NCBI GenBank assembly: GCA_905250025.1
Contig: CAJNOJ010000467.1
Span: 1 to 64,000, forward strand
From: Adineta ricciae
Taxonomy: Eukaryota; Rotifera; Eurotatoria; Adinetida; Adinetidae
Length of the DNA: 64,000 nucleotides
Reading direction: 5' to 3'
Each line of letters starts with the position of its first letter. The first letter of the stretch is position 1. The position numbers and the translations under genes were made by a program. Of the stretch, positions 42,922 to 55,199 are shown piece by piece. The notes below the pieces were generated by a model. The model was not told where the DNA came from, ran no database searches, and saw only the letters and a program-made list of their open reading frames with translations.

Positions 42922-44438
42922 TCATGTTGCAGTACTATTTTGGAAAAAAATCGCCAAAGAATCAGAAACTGATATCAAGCTAGCTAGGTCTAATTGTCCA
43001 TCTCTATTGAAATCTGCAACGGCAATTGCGCTGATGTCATAATATTCAAATAGCTTGACTTCTCGAAATATTGTATTGCCGTAACCCAGGAGTACATGTA
43101 CAGATCTATCATAACGGTCGACAGCAATTATATCTACGTAATTATCGTAATTCAAGTCTTTCGATATTAACTGAACTGCTCCGGTAATATTCGCGGCTAT
43201 CACCTGAAGTCGAAAAGTACCATTGCCATTATTACATAACAGTTGTATCATTCTGAGTGTCTTATGGCAACTGATTATATCCATATATCCATCGTTGTTG
43301 AAATCTCCAGTAGTAAGGACAGTCAAATTGGCTCCACCTGCTAAGTAACTAACACCGGAAATGAAAGACCCGTCGCCACGACCAAAAAGTATGCTTATGG
43401 TACTATTGCGATAGAATGAAATAGTGATGTCTAAGAAACCATCTCGATTAAAATCAGCAACAACAGCGGACGTTGGACTTCGTGAGGTGGGAAAAGGGAT
43501 TTGCGCACGAAATGTTCCATTGCCGTAGCCCAATAGGATACTAACAAACGATGAATCCATATTGGCGACAACGAGATCTACAAAATTATCTTCGTCGAAA
43601 TAACCTTTATCAATCCAACATGGACTACTACCAACGGGCACATACAATACGGCATCGAAATTTCCGTTGTTGAATCCACGCAGTATCACTAGACGATTGT
43701 CGTCAGCAACAGCAACAATAATGTCATTATAATTATCATTGTTTACATCTGCTATAATGGCGTAGTGAGGGTAAATACCGACTGATACGACGACTTTTGA
43801 GTTAAATCGTCCATCTGGACTGCCAAAGTATACTGCAATTGAATTGTCATAATAATTAGCAACAACAAGGTCAATAACTTCGTCCCCGTTCAAGTAGCCG
43901 CTGGCAATCGAAACGGGATATAATTTCGTACTATATAATTTATCCAAACTGAACATTAACTTCAGGAATGTTTGATCTACGGATGAGAAGATATTAATTA
44001 TTTTCGTCATTCAAAAACATTCACTTTTCCGCGCAACTGATGTACTCAGTTTTGTAGTCATTGACGTTACCATTGTCGTAAAATCTGTGCTTAAACTCGT
44101 TGGTAGTACGTCTATATAAAATATCATTGATTATGTCTTTTCAAATATGTTTCAACTAATACCATCATCTATTTCATCTTCTACAGCTGAAGGTAAGGCA
44201 TTATCCTGCGACTTCTTCAAGATCGATGGTACACAAATAGCCAACGCAAGAGCACATATACCAACCATACATAGTACAAAGATCAAGACTTGTTTCTTCG
44301 TTAAAGCAATTTTACTAAAAGGAAACAAAAAACTGAATGGAGATCAATTTGCGTAACATGTTCTACATACTGAATCGCATTCGTATCGCTCGCCATTACA
44401 AATGTAAGAGGAATATCGTTTTTCCTCTTAGACGCCAT
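42922..44438 (-). CDS. Membrane-anchored FG-GAP/VCBS repeat protein
   Basis: Four exons: 44438-44371, 44314-44163, 44111-44025 and 43976-42922; introns 56, 51 and 48 nt; the frame closes at 453 aa. A short cytosolic part (MASKRKNDIPL) and basic ALTKKQ precede one span (VLIFVLCMVGICALALAICV), making a type II membrane protein. A Thr/Ser-rich stalk from exon 3 (SLSTDFTTMVTSMTTKLST) follows. Exon 4 encodes about seven FG-GAP/VCBS blades with repeated 'DxNxDxxxDI' calcium-loop motifs (DVNNDNYNDI, DFNRDGFLDI, DFNNDGYMDI) and (Y/G)GNGTF ends. This is an extracellular beta-propeller of the integrin-alpha/VCBS type, a family expanded in bdelloids. Binding partner unknown. Confidence 0.85.
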
Positions 44439-44811
44439 TGCCAGAGATATGATTTTTTGTGTTTACCAAAATAAACTATTGTGCGATTACTTAGTTTTAG
44501 ATTCAACTGAAATAAATTAGTTTTTCCATGCTTTTGGATGAAGTCCATATATAAATATATAATTATACAACATCATCATATGACAGCTTCTCACTTCAGC
44601 AAATTGAGGAAATCGGATTGTTGATGATACTTGAATAGAATCATTTCCGTCTAAACCAGGACAGAATTCCACTTTTTTCAAGCAAAAGTCACAAAAATGA
44701 AATTGGCAAAACAGGTGACTATTTTTTTTCTCGTTACTGTTTACAGAGAATAATTAATACGTGTGACAAAATTACTGCCGATTTCAATTTCTATAATTTT
44801 ATTTAGTAAGT
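44439..44811. other. Intergenic, no feature recognised
   Basis: No gene supported. Confidence 0.4.
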
Positions 44812-45240
44812 CTATATAAACAAATGACAAAAAACTAGGAAGGGAATCCAGATGAAAGTAGAAGCGACGAGTGTAGTTGAAGCTTTATTAAATCCTTGAT
44901 TATTGCACAAATTCGACAAACAGCATGTCACATTGGAAACTCCTGTTATCGATGATAATCGTACGCAGTTCTGTGCATCAGTAAATGAATAGGCCCATCG
45001 TTTGGCTTGAGTCTGATTGTCAGTCGCCGTGCAAATATTACTAAAATTACCCGGACATTGAACTAGATAACTAGCACATGTACAGTTCGACGCACCGGCA
45101 CATTGCTGTGAATTTGTGGATGTGTCGTCAACACTCAATCGAGACTGTGTACTTGAAATAAGATACGATATATAACATTGAAGTGGACACACGCCAGAGA
45201 TTATAACGACGAGGAGCACAACCTGTAGATAAATATGCAT
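44812..45240 (-). CDS. Ly6/uPAR-like secreted or GPI-anchored protein, second subfamily
   Basis: 142 aa from ATG 45240-45238, chosen because it opens a good signal peptide (MHIYLQVVLLVVIISGVCPL); the CTACAG just inside could alternatively be an acceptor for an upstream exon. The mature part starts QCYISYLIS, holds ten or more Cys, several N-glycosylation sites (NCT, NFS, NQT, NVT) and CCLSNLCNNQG, the Ly6 end signature. A hydrophobic C-terminus (FIWIPFLVFCHLFI) suits a GPI signal. Paired with the paralogue at 45528. Confidence 0.75.
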   Translation of the reverse strand: MHIYLQVVLLVVIISGVCPLQCYISYLISSTQSRLSVDDTSTNSQQCAGASNCTCASYLVQCPGNFSNICTATDNQTQAKRWAYSFTDAQNCVRLSSITGVSNVTCCLSNLCNNQGFNKASTTLVASTFIWIPFLVFCHLFI

Positions 45241-45527
45241 TACTGTGTGTGAGCATAAGCAAATCACATTTACCATTCATGTCACGTTTCAGTGCTTCTA
45301 CAAAGAGAAAGTTAGTGATTCGCCTCATTGATAGACGAACAAATATATGTACATGCATTTTTTACTCATATTTAGGCATAAACAGAACAGAAACAACGAG
45401 GTGTGTGTTTTGTCATGACACTGAATCGAAAAGAAAAAAAATCAGTTTGAATCTCCTTGGCAAACTACTTTCGATTGATAATCATGCCATATTCACTTAT
45501 ATAAATGGCAAAAAAGGCAAATATAAA

Positions 45528-45986
45528 TTATTTTAAAAATATCGAATTGAAAACTTCATGCATAAATACAAACAGCACACAAATAGTAAAATTTGACATG
45601 AAAATGTATGCAAGCGAAACAGCACCGATAATAACGTAAAACAAAACTGAATATGGTATCGTACCAGTAAGATCGTCGAGTCCTTGATTGTTACAGATAT
45701 TTTTATGACAACATATTACATTGGTATGTTGAGGTATTGAGGACAATGCCAAACATGATTCATTAGTCATAATTCGATAGAGGCACTTCGTTGAATTGTT
45801 CAAATTTTCATTGTAAGTACAAAGAATATCGTTTTGACATAGAAATTGGTAGCTCGCACAAGTAACAACAGTGAGATTGCCACAGTGTTGTTCAGTAACT
45901 GAAGTCGTAGTGGATACGTAGCATTGAAGCATGTTTACACTTTGCATAGTAGCGAAAAAAACGATAATTCTTATCATTAATAGCAT
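45528..45986 (-). CDS. Ly6/uPAR-like protein, second subfamily, paralogue 2
   Basis: 152 aa, single exon, ATG 45986-45984. Signal peptide MLLMIRIIVFFATMQSVNM, mature LQCYVSTTTSV, late ICCHKNICNNQGLDDL, then a long hydrophobic C-terminus (VLFYVIIGAVSLAYIF). It shares Cys spacing and the NNQG motif with 44812-45240 and has N-linked sites (NLT, NNST, NES). The tail continues about 30 residues past the hydrophobic block, so it may be a true transmembrane segment rather than a GPI signal. Confidence 0.75.
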   Translation of the reverse strand: MLLMIRIIVFFATMQSVNMLQCYVSTTTSVTEQHCGNLTVVTCASYQFLCQNDILCTYNENLNNSTKCLYRIMTNESCLALSSIPQHTNVICCHKNICNNQGLDDLTGTIPYSVLFYVIIGAVSLAYIFMSNFTICVLFVFMHEVFNSIFLK

Positions 45987-46586
45987 TTGGAATTTAATAA
46001 TGATCGTTGTACCTTTGAATTGATCGCATTATATACCCCTGTACATTAAACTAATCATGAGAAAGAAACATCAAGGGTTTATGGACGTCCTCGAGTAATC
46101 CGATGTTTATTTTTCATTTTCAACGAAACAATAAACGTTGGATCAGAACTAATGAGAAGTGTATGTGTGAACAATTCAAATTTTTTTCAACAGACAAAAT
46201 CAGTTTCATCTCTATTTTGTACGCACTGTAAAATAGTTTAGTAGAACGTGAAATAATAGGCTTCTATTACTTGCATTATTCATTACTAACACATCAGACG
46301 TATACACTTTCACTTCATGTTCATCAGATGTTTAAAAATAACATATTCTTATGTTTTATATCAACCATACACAGAATGAAAGTAATTTCTTCATTTGTTT
46401 TTCTTGCTCGTTCCGCGCATGAGTCATCATACAATCAGATCTATATTATATACCTGTGTACGTCAGATCAAACATGCGTAAGATGCAAATATCTCCCACA
46501 TACTGGTCATCGATCCATATCATGAGTCATTAGGTAGACATAAAAAGAAGCACGTATACGCACATTTCATATCAGAGGCAAGTGCC
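45987..46586. other. Intergenic, divergent promoter region
   Basis: No gene or repeat recognised. Confidence 0.4.
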
Positions 46587-47528
46587 ATGCATTTCATCTT
46601 TTCATTGTTATTTTCATTTTCGTCGGTATTCATCTCAGTCAGTAGTACTCGAATACCTCGATTCGATCGCGCTGTTTTCTTTGGTGATTCACTGACAGAC
46701 AACGGTAATGTATACAGATTAACAAACCAAACGTGGCCAACCAGTCCTTATTACCAAGGTCGTTTCTCGAACGGTCCTATCTGGGTGGATCAAGTAAATA
46801 TAGCTAACAAAACTGATTATGCTTACGCTGGCGGAACTACAGATAGTAATTTGGTCCAAGGATACACAAAATCAAATACCGTTCCTGTGCCTGGTATAAG
46901 ACAACAGATCTTATCTTATATCAACGATTCGTCACAGACTACGATTAATTATGCTCGAACAATTTATCTCATCTGGGCTGGTGGAAACGATTTACTTTAT
47001 GATCCAACATTGAACGTTACAAGTCTCGTAAATAGTTATTCGAATTGTGTCAGAGATTTAATTGCCCTTGGCGCTCAAAATCTGATTATTTTCAATGCTC
47101 CGCCTATTGAAAAATTTCCATATTTTAGCCAACAAAATCAAATTGCTCTGCAAAGTGCACTGACCAATGCCATCAATACGGCTCTATCTACTAGCATTGG
47201 TACTCTACAAACTACATATTCAAACATTAGCCTACAATTGTATGATATCTACACATTGATGATAAAAATGACTACCAATCAATCGTATCCTTTCGCGAAC
47301 ACGATTGATCCATGTTGGAACACGTACAGCTTAAATAGTACGCGAAATTCCTGCCAAGATCCCTCGAAATATATTTTTCTAGACGACTTTCACATAACAA
47401 GCACAGCACACCAATTGATTGCCGATGAAATCAATTTATTAGTGTCGTATAGTAGTAGTTCGACTAGAACTAGCGCACATCTTGGAGTTTTTTCAATACT
47501 ATGTGCTTTTATGATGATCTTCTGTTGA
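46587..47528 (+). CDS. SGNH/GDSL-family esterase or lipase, secreted
   Basis: 313 aa, intronless. Signal peptide MHFIFSLLFSFSSVFISVSS, then block I FFGDSLTDNGN with the catalytic Ser. Next come GRFSNGPIWVDQ, the DYAYAGG segment, IWAGGNDLL (block III, oxyanion Asn), and block V FLDDFHITSTAH with the Asp-x2-His pair. The set is complete, so activity is likely. The C-terminus is Ser-rich then hydrophobic (GVFSILCAFMMIF), consistent with a GPI anchor. Fungal-type GDSL esterases act on plant cell-wall or lipid esters; the intronless form and FGDSLTDNGN hint at acquisition from fungi or bacteria, not tested. Confidence 0.88.
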   Translation: MHFIFSLLFSFSSVFISVSSTRIPRFDRAVFFGDSLTDNGNVYRLTNQTWPTSPYYQGRFSNGPIWVDQVNIANKTDYAYAGGTTDSNLVQGYTKSNTVPVPGIRQQILSYINDSSQTTINYARTIYLIWAGGNDLLYDPTLNVTSLVNSYSNCVRDLIALGAQNLIIFNAPPIEKFPYFSQQNQIALQSALTNAINTALSTSIGTLQTTYSNISLQLYDIYTLMIKMTTNQSYPFANTIDPCWNTYSLNSTRNSCQDPSKYIFLDDFHITSTAHQLIADEINLLVSYSSSSTRTSAHLGVFSILCAFMMIFC

Positions 47529-47999
47529 TTGTTGTGACTTTTAACATAAATAAATATGAGAACGCACAAACATATATCGACATTTTCCAATGATATAGAC
47601 TAAAGATGTAATCACTCTAATGCCAGGCGATGCGACTCAGCTTGATGATAAGGTTAGTAATAAAGTCTTGAAACTGGATTCGTCGATTAAATCGTGCGAT
47701 ATCAACACTATTTACCAATTCTTCTCCTTTGAATAAAAAGGATTTCTAATGCTACTCAATGTTATTTATTATATCGTTTCTTCTTCGTTTTATTCCAATT
47801 TCATATGAAAAATTAACATCAAAAGGTGTACAAATGCCTCCAAAATAAACACGAGAAACTACATTAGAAAATGGCTACGGTAGAGTTGTAACTTAACTCA
47901 TCCAATGTCCTTTTCAATGGCAACGATGTGCGATTATAAATGGCAGCTGCCTGTTGAAAATATACCAAAGCAGATGTTAAGTACTGTGTACATTCATAC
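47529..47999. other. Intergenic, no feature recognised
   Basis: The 3' flank of the esterase gene and the degenerate end of the TPR pseudogene; no intact frame. Confidence 0.4.
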
Positions 48000-48600
48000 A
48001 CTTCGCCAATATCTGTTTTAGTGTAGTTGCAATGGAAGGCTGATAATCAGGTCAAGATTTTGATTTAACATCGCGTGATTGTCTATAATGTTGCAAGGCA
48101 CGATCATATTGTTTGAGACAGTAATAAACATTGCCGATGTTATCGTGTAAAGAATCTAAATGATAGTGATGAACAGAAAGAGATTGTTCCCATATGTTCA
48201 ATGCTTTCTGATAATAATCGATTGCTTTAGAATAGTTCTTCTTCTCTTGATAGATATTGCCAAAACACATAACCGCATGAGTGTGATCAATGCCGACTAC
48301 TTGTTAATACATATCCAATACTATCTCGTAAAAATCCATAGTGCTTCTTTTAACTGACCTTGATTTTGATAGGTTGAACCCAAGTCCCTAATGATGTCAG
48401 CGAGGCATTGCCGATCCATCCGTTTAAGGATATGATGAGACTTTCGATAGTATTCCAGACTGTGTTTATATTCGCCTTTATTACAAGCGACAATTTCAAG
48501 TGCACAATAACAGCTGGGAATATCTTGATGAGATTTTCGGGTAATTCCTTTAGTAGGCGACGATAATATTTCTCAGCATCATCACACTTACCCATCGCCA
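48000..48600 (-). pseudogene. Broken TPR-repeat gene
   Basis: Recognisable TPR units occur in different frames. DDAEKYYRRLLKELPEN is followed by a frameshift into GEYKHSLEYYRKSHHIL and GQLKEALWIFTR with a stop; then NYSKAIDYYQKALNIWEQS and QYDRALQHYRQSRD end at 48052. Several frame changes and internal stops cannot be explained by short introns. The pattern is that of the kinesin-light-chain-like TPR genes expanded in bdelloids, sometimes joined to an ADP-ribosyltransferase domain, which is not seen here. Confidence 0.75.
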
Positions 48601-48779
48601 GATTAAAAAATAGAGAGCAGATGCTAGATCAAGAGAACGCCTCGTCAGAACATACGCTTCAACGGACATTCGTACTAGTGAAAAAACGGATGACATCTAT
48701 ATTGCCAGCCGTACAAACAATTCCATAAAACAGTTTACTTCATATGGTTTGTTGATTCGTCCGATGCGACAAGATATTG

Positions 48780-49010
48780 TTAGAAGTTGAAGGCTGTTGC
48801 CGGAATCAGTAACCAAGCAAGAACTCGCTCAAATCAATTGGACAAGTCGAAGAAAGTTCGTTTAGATGCTCATGGAAATTTATTTGTCTTAGACCCAAAT
48901 AATCATCGAGTTCAAAATACCTGCGTCCTTCTCGACTGAATTCTCCAGATGCATTAAGAAATCGCACTCATCCGCTTTATTTGCAGAGCCTTCATTCAAC
49001 ATCTAATCCA
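48780..49010 (+). pseudogene. NHL-repeat gene fragment
   Basis: The plus strand encodes KKVRLDAHGNLFVLDPNNHRV, one clear NHL blade, followed by frame loss and stops. It is related to the intact NHL gene at 49314 but on the opposite strand, so it is likely a broken inverted duplicate. Confidence 0.6.
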
Positions 49011-49313
49011 AAAGCATCTGGTGGCAACCTATATTTGAGGAAGCTCAGTGGCCCGCCCGTTACAATATCCACAGATATTCATAGATGGTTTTTGTACATT
49101 CAATTCCACAACGTATTTCTAGCTATGATCCAAGAGTGCCACGTACTCGATTTCGACGTAAGTTTAAGGATTGGACGAAAAAGTTAATGTATTGCTCAAA
49201 CGCATTTTCATAGATGAAAGGAAAAGACATAAAAAGAAGTTCAGTAATGCGGCTTTATTAAAATGATCAACTTGCAATGACAAATAGTCGAAAATATAAT
49301 CGAGATAATCTCT

Positions 49314-50736
49314 TCAATTACTTTGAATACAAGCACTCTTATCTATAAGAAATTTCAAGATGCGCTCGTTCATAATATCAACAACATATAAATTGCCATG
49401 TCGATCCATTGTCATGTCTATTGAACGATAGATGACAGATGTATCATCTGGGTCGTTAAAACCTGGTCGACCAAGAATAAGAATGCCCGACGGTGCATTT
49501 GGAAACCACCGTGTTACTCGGTCATTACCATAATCGAGAACATAAACAGTACCTGAATCGTCGGTAACTACGCCATTTGGATACGATAATTGACTTTTAC
49601 CAACACCTTCACCGTTACCGCCAGCTACAACAATACCTTCTTGAGCACCAGAAGGCCATTTAACTATGCGATAATTGTAACCATCCACCACATAGACTGA
49701 TTTGTGTCGGTCGACGAATATCTGTCGTGGATCATTCAACTGATTTAAATCAAATCCTACACTGTGACCGCCAGCAACAGTTTCATTACTTGGCCATTTA
49801 ATCACCCGATCATGTGCTCCATCAGATATATAAAGGGATCCTTCATTATCGAGAGCCAATCCAAAGCACAAAATATCATCGAGAACGGTACTTGCCTGAT
49901 TGGCACTCTTAACCCATTGCTGCACTCGTCGATTGCCTCTGTCACAGATGAACATCGTGCCATTCTTATCAACAACAATACTTCTCACATCAGTAAATTG
50001 ATCATTAGCATTGCCGTCGCCATGACCGCCAGCTACAACTTGACCTTTTGTTGCACCCGTTTCCCATTTAACTATACGCTTGTTAGCATGATCCGCAACA
50101 TAGATTGCATCGCTTTCGTCAACGAATATAGCACTCGGTCGCACTTCATTGGAGTCGGATCCATCAACGTCTGTGGCAACAATAATTCCATCACGCTTCC
50201 ACTTCGTCTGGGCACATATTCCATCATGAGGTAACGATGGATCGACTATAAATAACATGAACGATATCAATACATATGTATATACGTCTAATGAATTCTA
50301 TACTTGTTGTCGATGATATCGGTGGACAAAATGCTTGAGTAGACATGCTTGTTGGAAAACACAATGGTTTATTACCACAACGTGGATGCTGTACACACGT
50401 ATGATCCGACTCCAGACACATTCGATTATTAAGAGCGCATGCATTCAATTCAGAACATGCAGTATACAGATAGGAGCATATACCATCGTTTGTTCCATCT
50501 GCTAGTATCAAACAGCCACATGCGATGTTCGATGAACACGCACTGTACTGAGTGGTATTCAAGCAGACATGAGCGACGATTGATGGCACTGTATAAATTC
50601 AAAATCGATACATCAATGTATGTGTAGAGAATCGCAAAATTTACCTAAACAACTAGAAGTAGAGATCGATTAGTTTAAAAGAGAGGCACGGGTATGAAAC
50701 ATACTTGAGTACAACTAGATAAACCCCCCACATCAT
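49314..50736 (-). CDS. Secreted NHL-repeat beta-propeller protein with Cys-rich N-terminus and probable microexon
   Basis: Proposed exons: 50736-50705, 50652-50645 (8 nt), 50588-50304 and 50245-49314; introns 52, 56 and 58 nt; total 1257 nt, 418 aa, frame closing exactly. Exon 1 plus the microexon give a signal peptide (MMWGVYLVVLNCLV). Exon 3 is Cys-rich (ACGCL, ACSELNACALNNRMC, CNTTQ-type spacing). Exon 4 has six to seven NHL blades, each with (I/V)(Y/F)V(A/V/C)D...N.R(I/V)..W, e.g. IYVADHANKRIVKW and VYVVDGYNYRIVKW, and VVAGG(H/N)G(D/E)G linkers. Extracellular protein-protein binding is likely. The exon 3/4 part is certain; the first 13 residues rest on the microexon model. Confidence 0.8.
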
Positions 50737-51130
50737 TCTTCCATTACTCCGCTACTTTTGTTAATACTTATATATACACAGATGACAACGCTTTCATTTG
50801 AATGATGCTGCAATTTGCGTATTTGATAATGGTGAGAGCAGAAAAACATCTGTTATGGAGCTCGGTTTCTTGACTATTGTCGCGCTATACCCAATAATAA
50901 CTTATCTTCAGTACAGGTGAATAAAGTTCCGAAGAATTGTATGTTCTCGAGTCCACTTCTGTATGTATTACATGTGATATTTCAAACGATTGCGAAAGAA
51001 CAAGAACCTCTTGTAGAAAAACAAGTGACATCATCGTTCTTTTTTTTTATTAGCTTATCCGTTTCTTGTTATTTCATTTGAATTTATTTGTCTACGCGTT
51101 TTACCGTTGCGAAAAATTCTTCTTTGTCCG
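50737..51130. other. Intergenic, divergent promoter region
   Basis: Between the minus-strand NHL gene and the plus-strand helical-repeat gene; a T-rich run lies at 51040-51049. No motif assigned. Confidence 0.4.
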
Positions 51131-54100
51131 ATGTCTACCATTGACATATACGAATTATTGAAAATCAATGGCACATGGTTCGATCGGATAAACTACATTC
51201 GCTCATTACCAGATAAAAATGTGGTTGAACAATACGTCAAACAGTCCACGTCATATGAAGATCTACAACTGCTTGTGTTCCTGTCGAAATCAACTAAGAA
51301 TGACAAGAATCTATTCGAAATATGCAAAACGAGTACATATCCAATCGGTCAGCGAATCATTGCTGCAAGAAGTTGGTTGAAAATTCAAACAAACGAACAA
51401 GTAATCTACGACTTTACCATCGACTTAATGATCAATGAAAGTTATCCTGAACGGTAAATTTCCTATGCTTACATACCTGGAATGGAAAATCTTTCAATAT
51501 TTAGTTTTAAAACTCGGGTAATCAAATCTCTACATCATGCCGGTTATCTGAAAAAATCGTCCACGTTTTATTATAAATTTGCATGTCGTTTATCTGATAG
51601 TGATCGAAACAAGTTTAGCCATTATCTTCTACAATACTGCTCCAAAGAGCAAATCCTCGATGTTTTCTCTCGATGGTCAATAATAAATGTTGACCAACTT
51701 CGTTCTTTGCCTTTGTTACGCTCAAAACTGATCGCCTATCAACCAGGCGTCATTCTTTATTTAATTGAATGTGACTTAAAATTGACAACATTCGAAAAGT
51801 TTCCCAATTATTTCGAACACAATCATGAATTGCTATCATTATTAGGAAAGAAAGATCCGAAGAGTGTTTGCCGTCTAGCCATTACCTATCTAACTCAATT
51901 AGAAGACCAACAGCGTTCTTTACCATCCTTTATTCAATTAAATCATAAATATTACTTTAAAAAAGTACCGGATGAAATGATTGAGTTAATCACGCTCGTC
52001 ACATCGTCTAATCCACCTGGTACAATCAAATATCAAGGATTGTGGTCAAATGGAACCACCGATATTGAGCCATTTGCGTTTCCACGTTCATTCTCTCTCG
52101 ATCATTACCTTCGATTATTCTTTGCGTTATACGATCAAGGTTGCTGGTCAACGAATCATACCATTCGTCTTTTGCGATATCTAATTCAGGATAATAAACG
52201 TGATAAAGGGCTGCTAAATGTTCGGAAACGGCGAAAATGGCTCGTTGATATCGTTATCAATAAACATATTGGTAAAGAGAATTTTACTGAGAAATTATTG
52301 CGCGAAGGTGATGAAGCAACATTAGAATTATTAGCAGAATATGCGGAGATAACTACACCACTATCACTACATTTAATTTCGCAAATAGAAATGAAAAAGA
52401 ATTTGTCACATAAACAGCGTATTTCATTGCTTCGTCATCAATTCCTCACCGACGAACTATTTCAACAATTTCTCACACTATTCAATCAAATTAGTTCGAA
52501 TCCGACGTATCGTGAACAATTTTTTCCCGCTTTACTGCAATGTGCTGTTTCTTCAGATCAATCTGAACAAGTGACCAAAGTTTTCCGCTGGATTCGAGAT
52601 CGATTTACGAATGAACGACTACCCGTCATCGAAGCATTTCTGACAAGTTTAGCAAGTTATAATGATCGATTTCATTTGGAACTTCTACCAGACAACTTTG
52701 AAGTATTACAATCTATCATCGATCTAATCTTTGCACGTTTCCAACGAATCCACCATAGTGTACAGATTATCGCTCATTATGGGTCATTGTTGCTTCAACG
52801 TGCTGAACATTATTCCAATAAAGATCAACGAGACAAAATTCACAGATTTGCGATTAAAATAATCACGCCGTAAGCATAAATTATCGATAATAAATTTTAA
52901 CTCTCTCACTTTGTTCAGGTGCCTTTCAACTTCTGAGCGTAATCGAATTCAACTGGAATGCTTTTCTCCACTGTATCCAATGGCATGCCATCTATTGGTC
53001 GACATTCTCGTCTCGGAGACATTCACAAAACTCCTGTCGAAACATATGCTAGATGATCTAACTGACTTATTAAGATGTTATTTAATCAAACCTCGATATA
53101 TTCCCAAACTTGATTTGTTTATTCAATCGCTTTTTCTCGATCATCTTCCGTCATCAATAAAACTTCAATCAATGTTTTCTATTGACGCACATTCATTTCT
53201 TACTTCTCTGTTCTTGGCAAATCGTGCGACGAAAGAGCAACGTGTTCATCAATTGATTGACCAATTCGATCAAATGTTCTTTCTTGATAGGAATGTACAA
53301 CGAATAGCTCTCTGTTCTCGAGAAGAACGATTCCGCCAAGTTATCGATGATCTGATCGCAGATGAGAAATGTTTAACATTCGAAAAGGTGTCCAAAACCA
53401 GCTTGTTCTTTAAAACCAATCAACTGAAATTTCCAGGATTGGATATCGAGATTCTCAATAGTTCATTTTGTTATTTAACAGGAAAACAGCAAGAACATAT
53501 TTCGAATATCATCCTACATGACTTCATTCAGGTAAGAAACAGATGTATTTTTCCAGTATAAATGTCATATTTTGTTACTTTGTAGGATAAAAATCGACCA
53601 AATCCCGCAAAAGTGAGAGCCTTACAAGCAGTGCCGCGCTTTACTCATGTCTTTCATCAATCGCTTCAATGGTTTGATGAAAAGCAGAAGAATTCATTCG
53701 TTTCAACAACTATCGACCCACTTGATCATATCATCATCTGTGTGCCAATAAAATTCGACTTAACTTTTGAAGATTTGTGCAAGCAGATGACATTTTTCAT
53801 GTCAAAAATCAATGCCTCAAATGCGAAGTACATCAGTGATGCAATGGTAACTATTCTACGTCGAATTCCTCAAAAAATCTTTTTGAAATCTTATCTGGAG
53901 TTTATTCACAGCGAACATTTCCAGGGATTAGGTAAATAAACACGGAATTTCTCCGAAAACAAACGGTTTCTGTTGCTTTTAGGAATCACAGCTAACAAAG
54001 AAATTCTTCGTTTATTAACTGAATTCGCATCGAATTCAAGCTTAGTTGTGTCAGTAATTGAACCTTTGTGGAACAGCCGACTTCATCCAGACGTTCGGGC

Positions 54101-55199
54101 GTGTTTAATTTTAACTTTACTGTACTTTATGGATAGATTGCATTCGGACGAAGTGAAACGAATTGTATGGAAGATTCTGGACGAAGCGGCGGATGATAAT
54201 TATCTTCCAGTAATTGAATCTTTATTCGAAGCTGGTCGAGGAAATTCTCGGTGGCCATTAGCAAAGTCCATGGACAACTCTGAGGAGATTTTTCGAACAT
54301 TTGTTAATCGAATTCAATTCAAGATTTTGGATCATCCAACATCATTAGAAGCACGGTTATACGCATGGACGAATATCAGTTCTAAACACTGTGATTCACA
54401 AAAATTCATTGCAAAAAGTATAAAGTTATGTTTGGAATTTACCAAGGAAGCAAAAGCACTATGGAAAACGGCGTTTAAACATATTATGTACCAATCAAAA
54501 ATCGCGATTATTAGTGATATCCTAATGAAACTTATATCATGCAGACACAATATCGATGGCAGAGAAAATGCTCTAAATGCTCAACATGATCTACCCGTAT
54601 ACCATCGAATTCAATCGATTTTAACAGAAATTTATTCTCACACATACCGGTTTGATCAAGAAGAACAACGTTTATTCTATTCTTTAACCTTAATGATACT
54701 TCAATCAGACAAGACGTTCGCTCCGCTCCTCGCTAAAATCTTGATCAGTACCGCTCGGAGTAAAGATGATCTCAATGCAGTGATAGCTTTACTTGAACAG
54801 AGCCTCCCTGAAGATTATTTCGAACGAATTTTACAAATGCTAAGTCCTGTTCTACCAAAATCTTGTTCGTTTATTCAGCAACTACCAGTCGAAGATCAGT
54901 TCAATCTGATTCAATGGTTTGCAATGGACAAGAACTATGGTTTATTCGTTTTCGATTTATTCAAACGTTATCTATCCAATCAATCATACTCGAATCGAGA
55001 AGATTGTCAAAATCTTCTGCGACAAATGAGACAAAGCGATAATTTATTACTGAGACAACAAGCAATGAAGTATACTGTGACTTGGAAGCAAAAGAAAGAC
55101 AAAGCTCGGAATCTGCAAAAACGCGATAGAAAGTCTGCACCGACAGTCGATCATGAGCCAGATACATTCGATATGAATTTACTCGATGTTTTTGAATAG
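51131..55199 (+). CDS. Uncharacterised 1287-aa helical-repeat protein
   Basis: Five exons: 51131-51453, 51505-52869, 52919-53531, 53586-53931 and 53983-55199; introns 51, 49, 54 and 51 nt; phases agree and the sum is 3864 nt. The protein is almost entirely predicted helix in pairs of ~35-40 residues (for example NVVEQYVKQSTSYEDLQLLV, TKVFRWIRDRF, HPDVRACLILTLLYFM), suggesting a HEAT/ARM-type solenoid. No enzyme motif, signal peptide or membrane span is present. The C-terminus is basic and charged (KQKKDKARNLQKRDRK). No family is recognised; similar large solenoids appear typical of bdelloid gene sets. Function not assigned. Confidence 0.75.
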
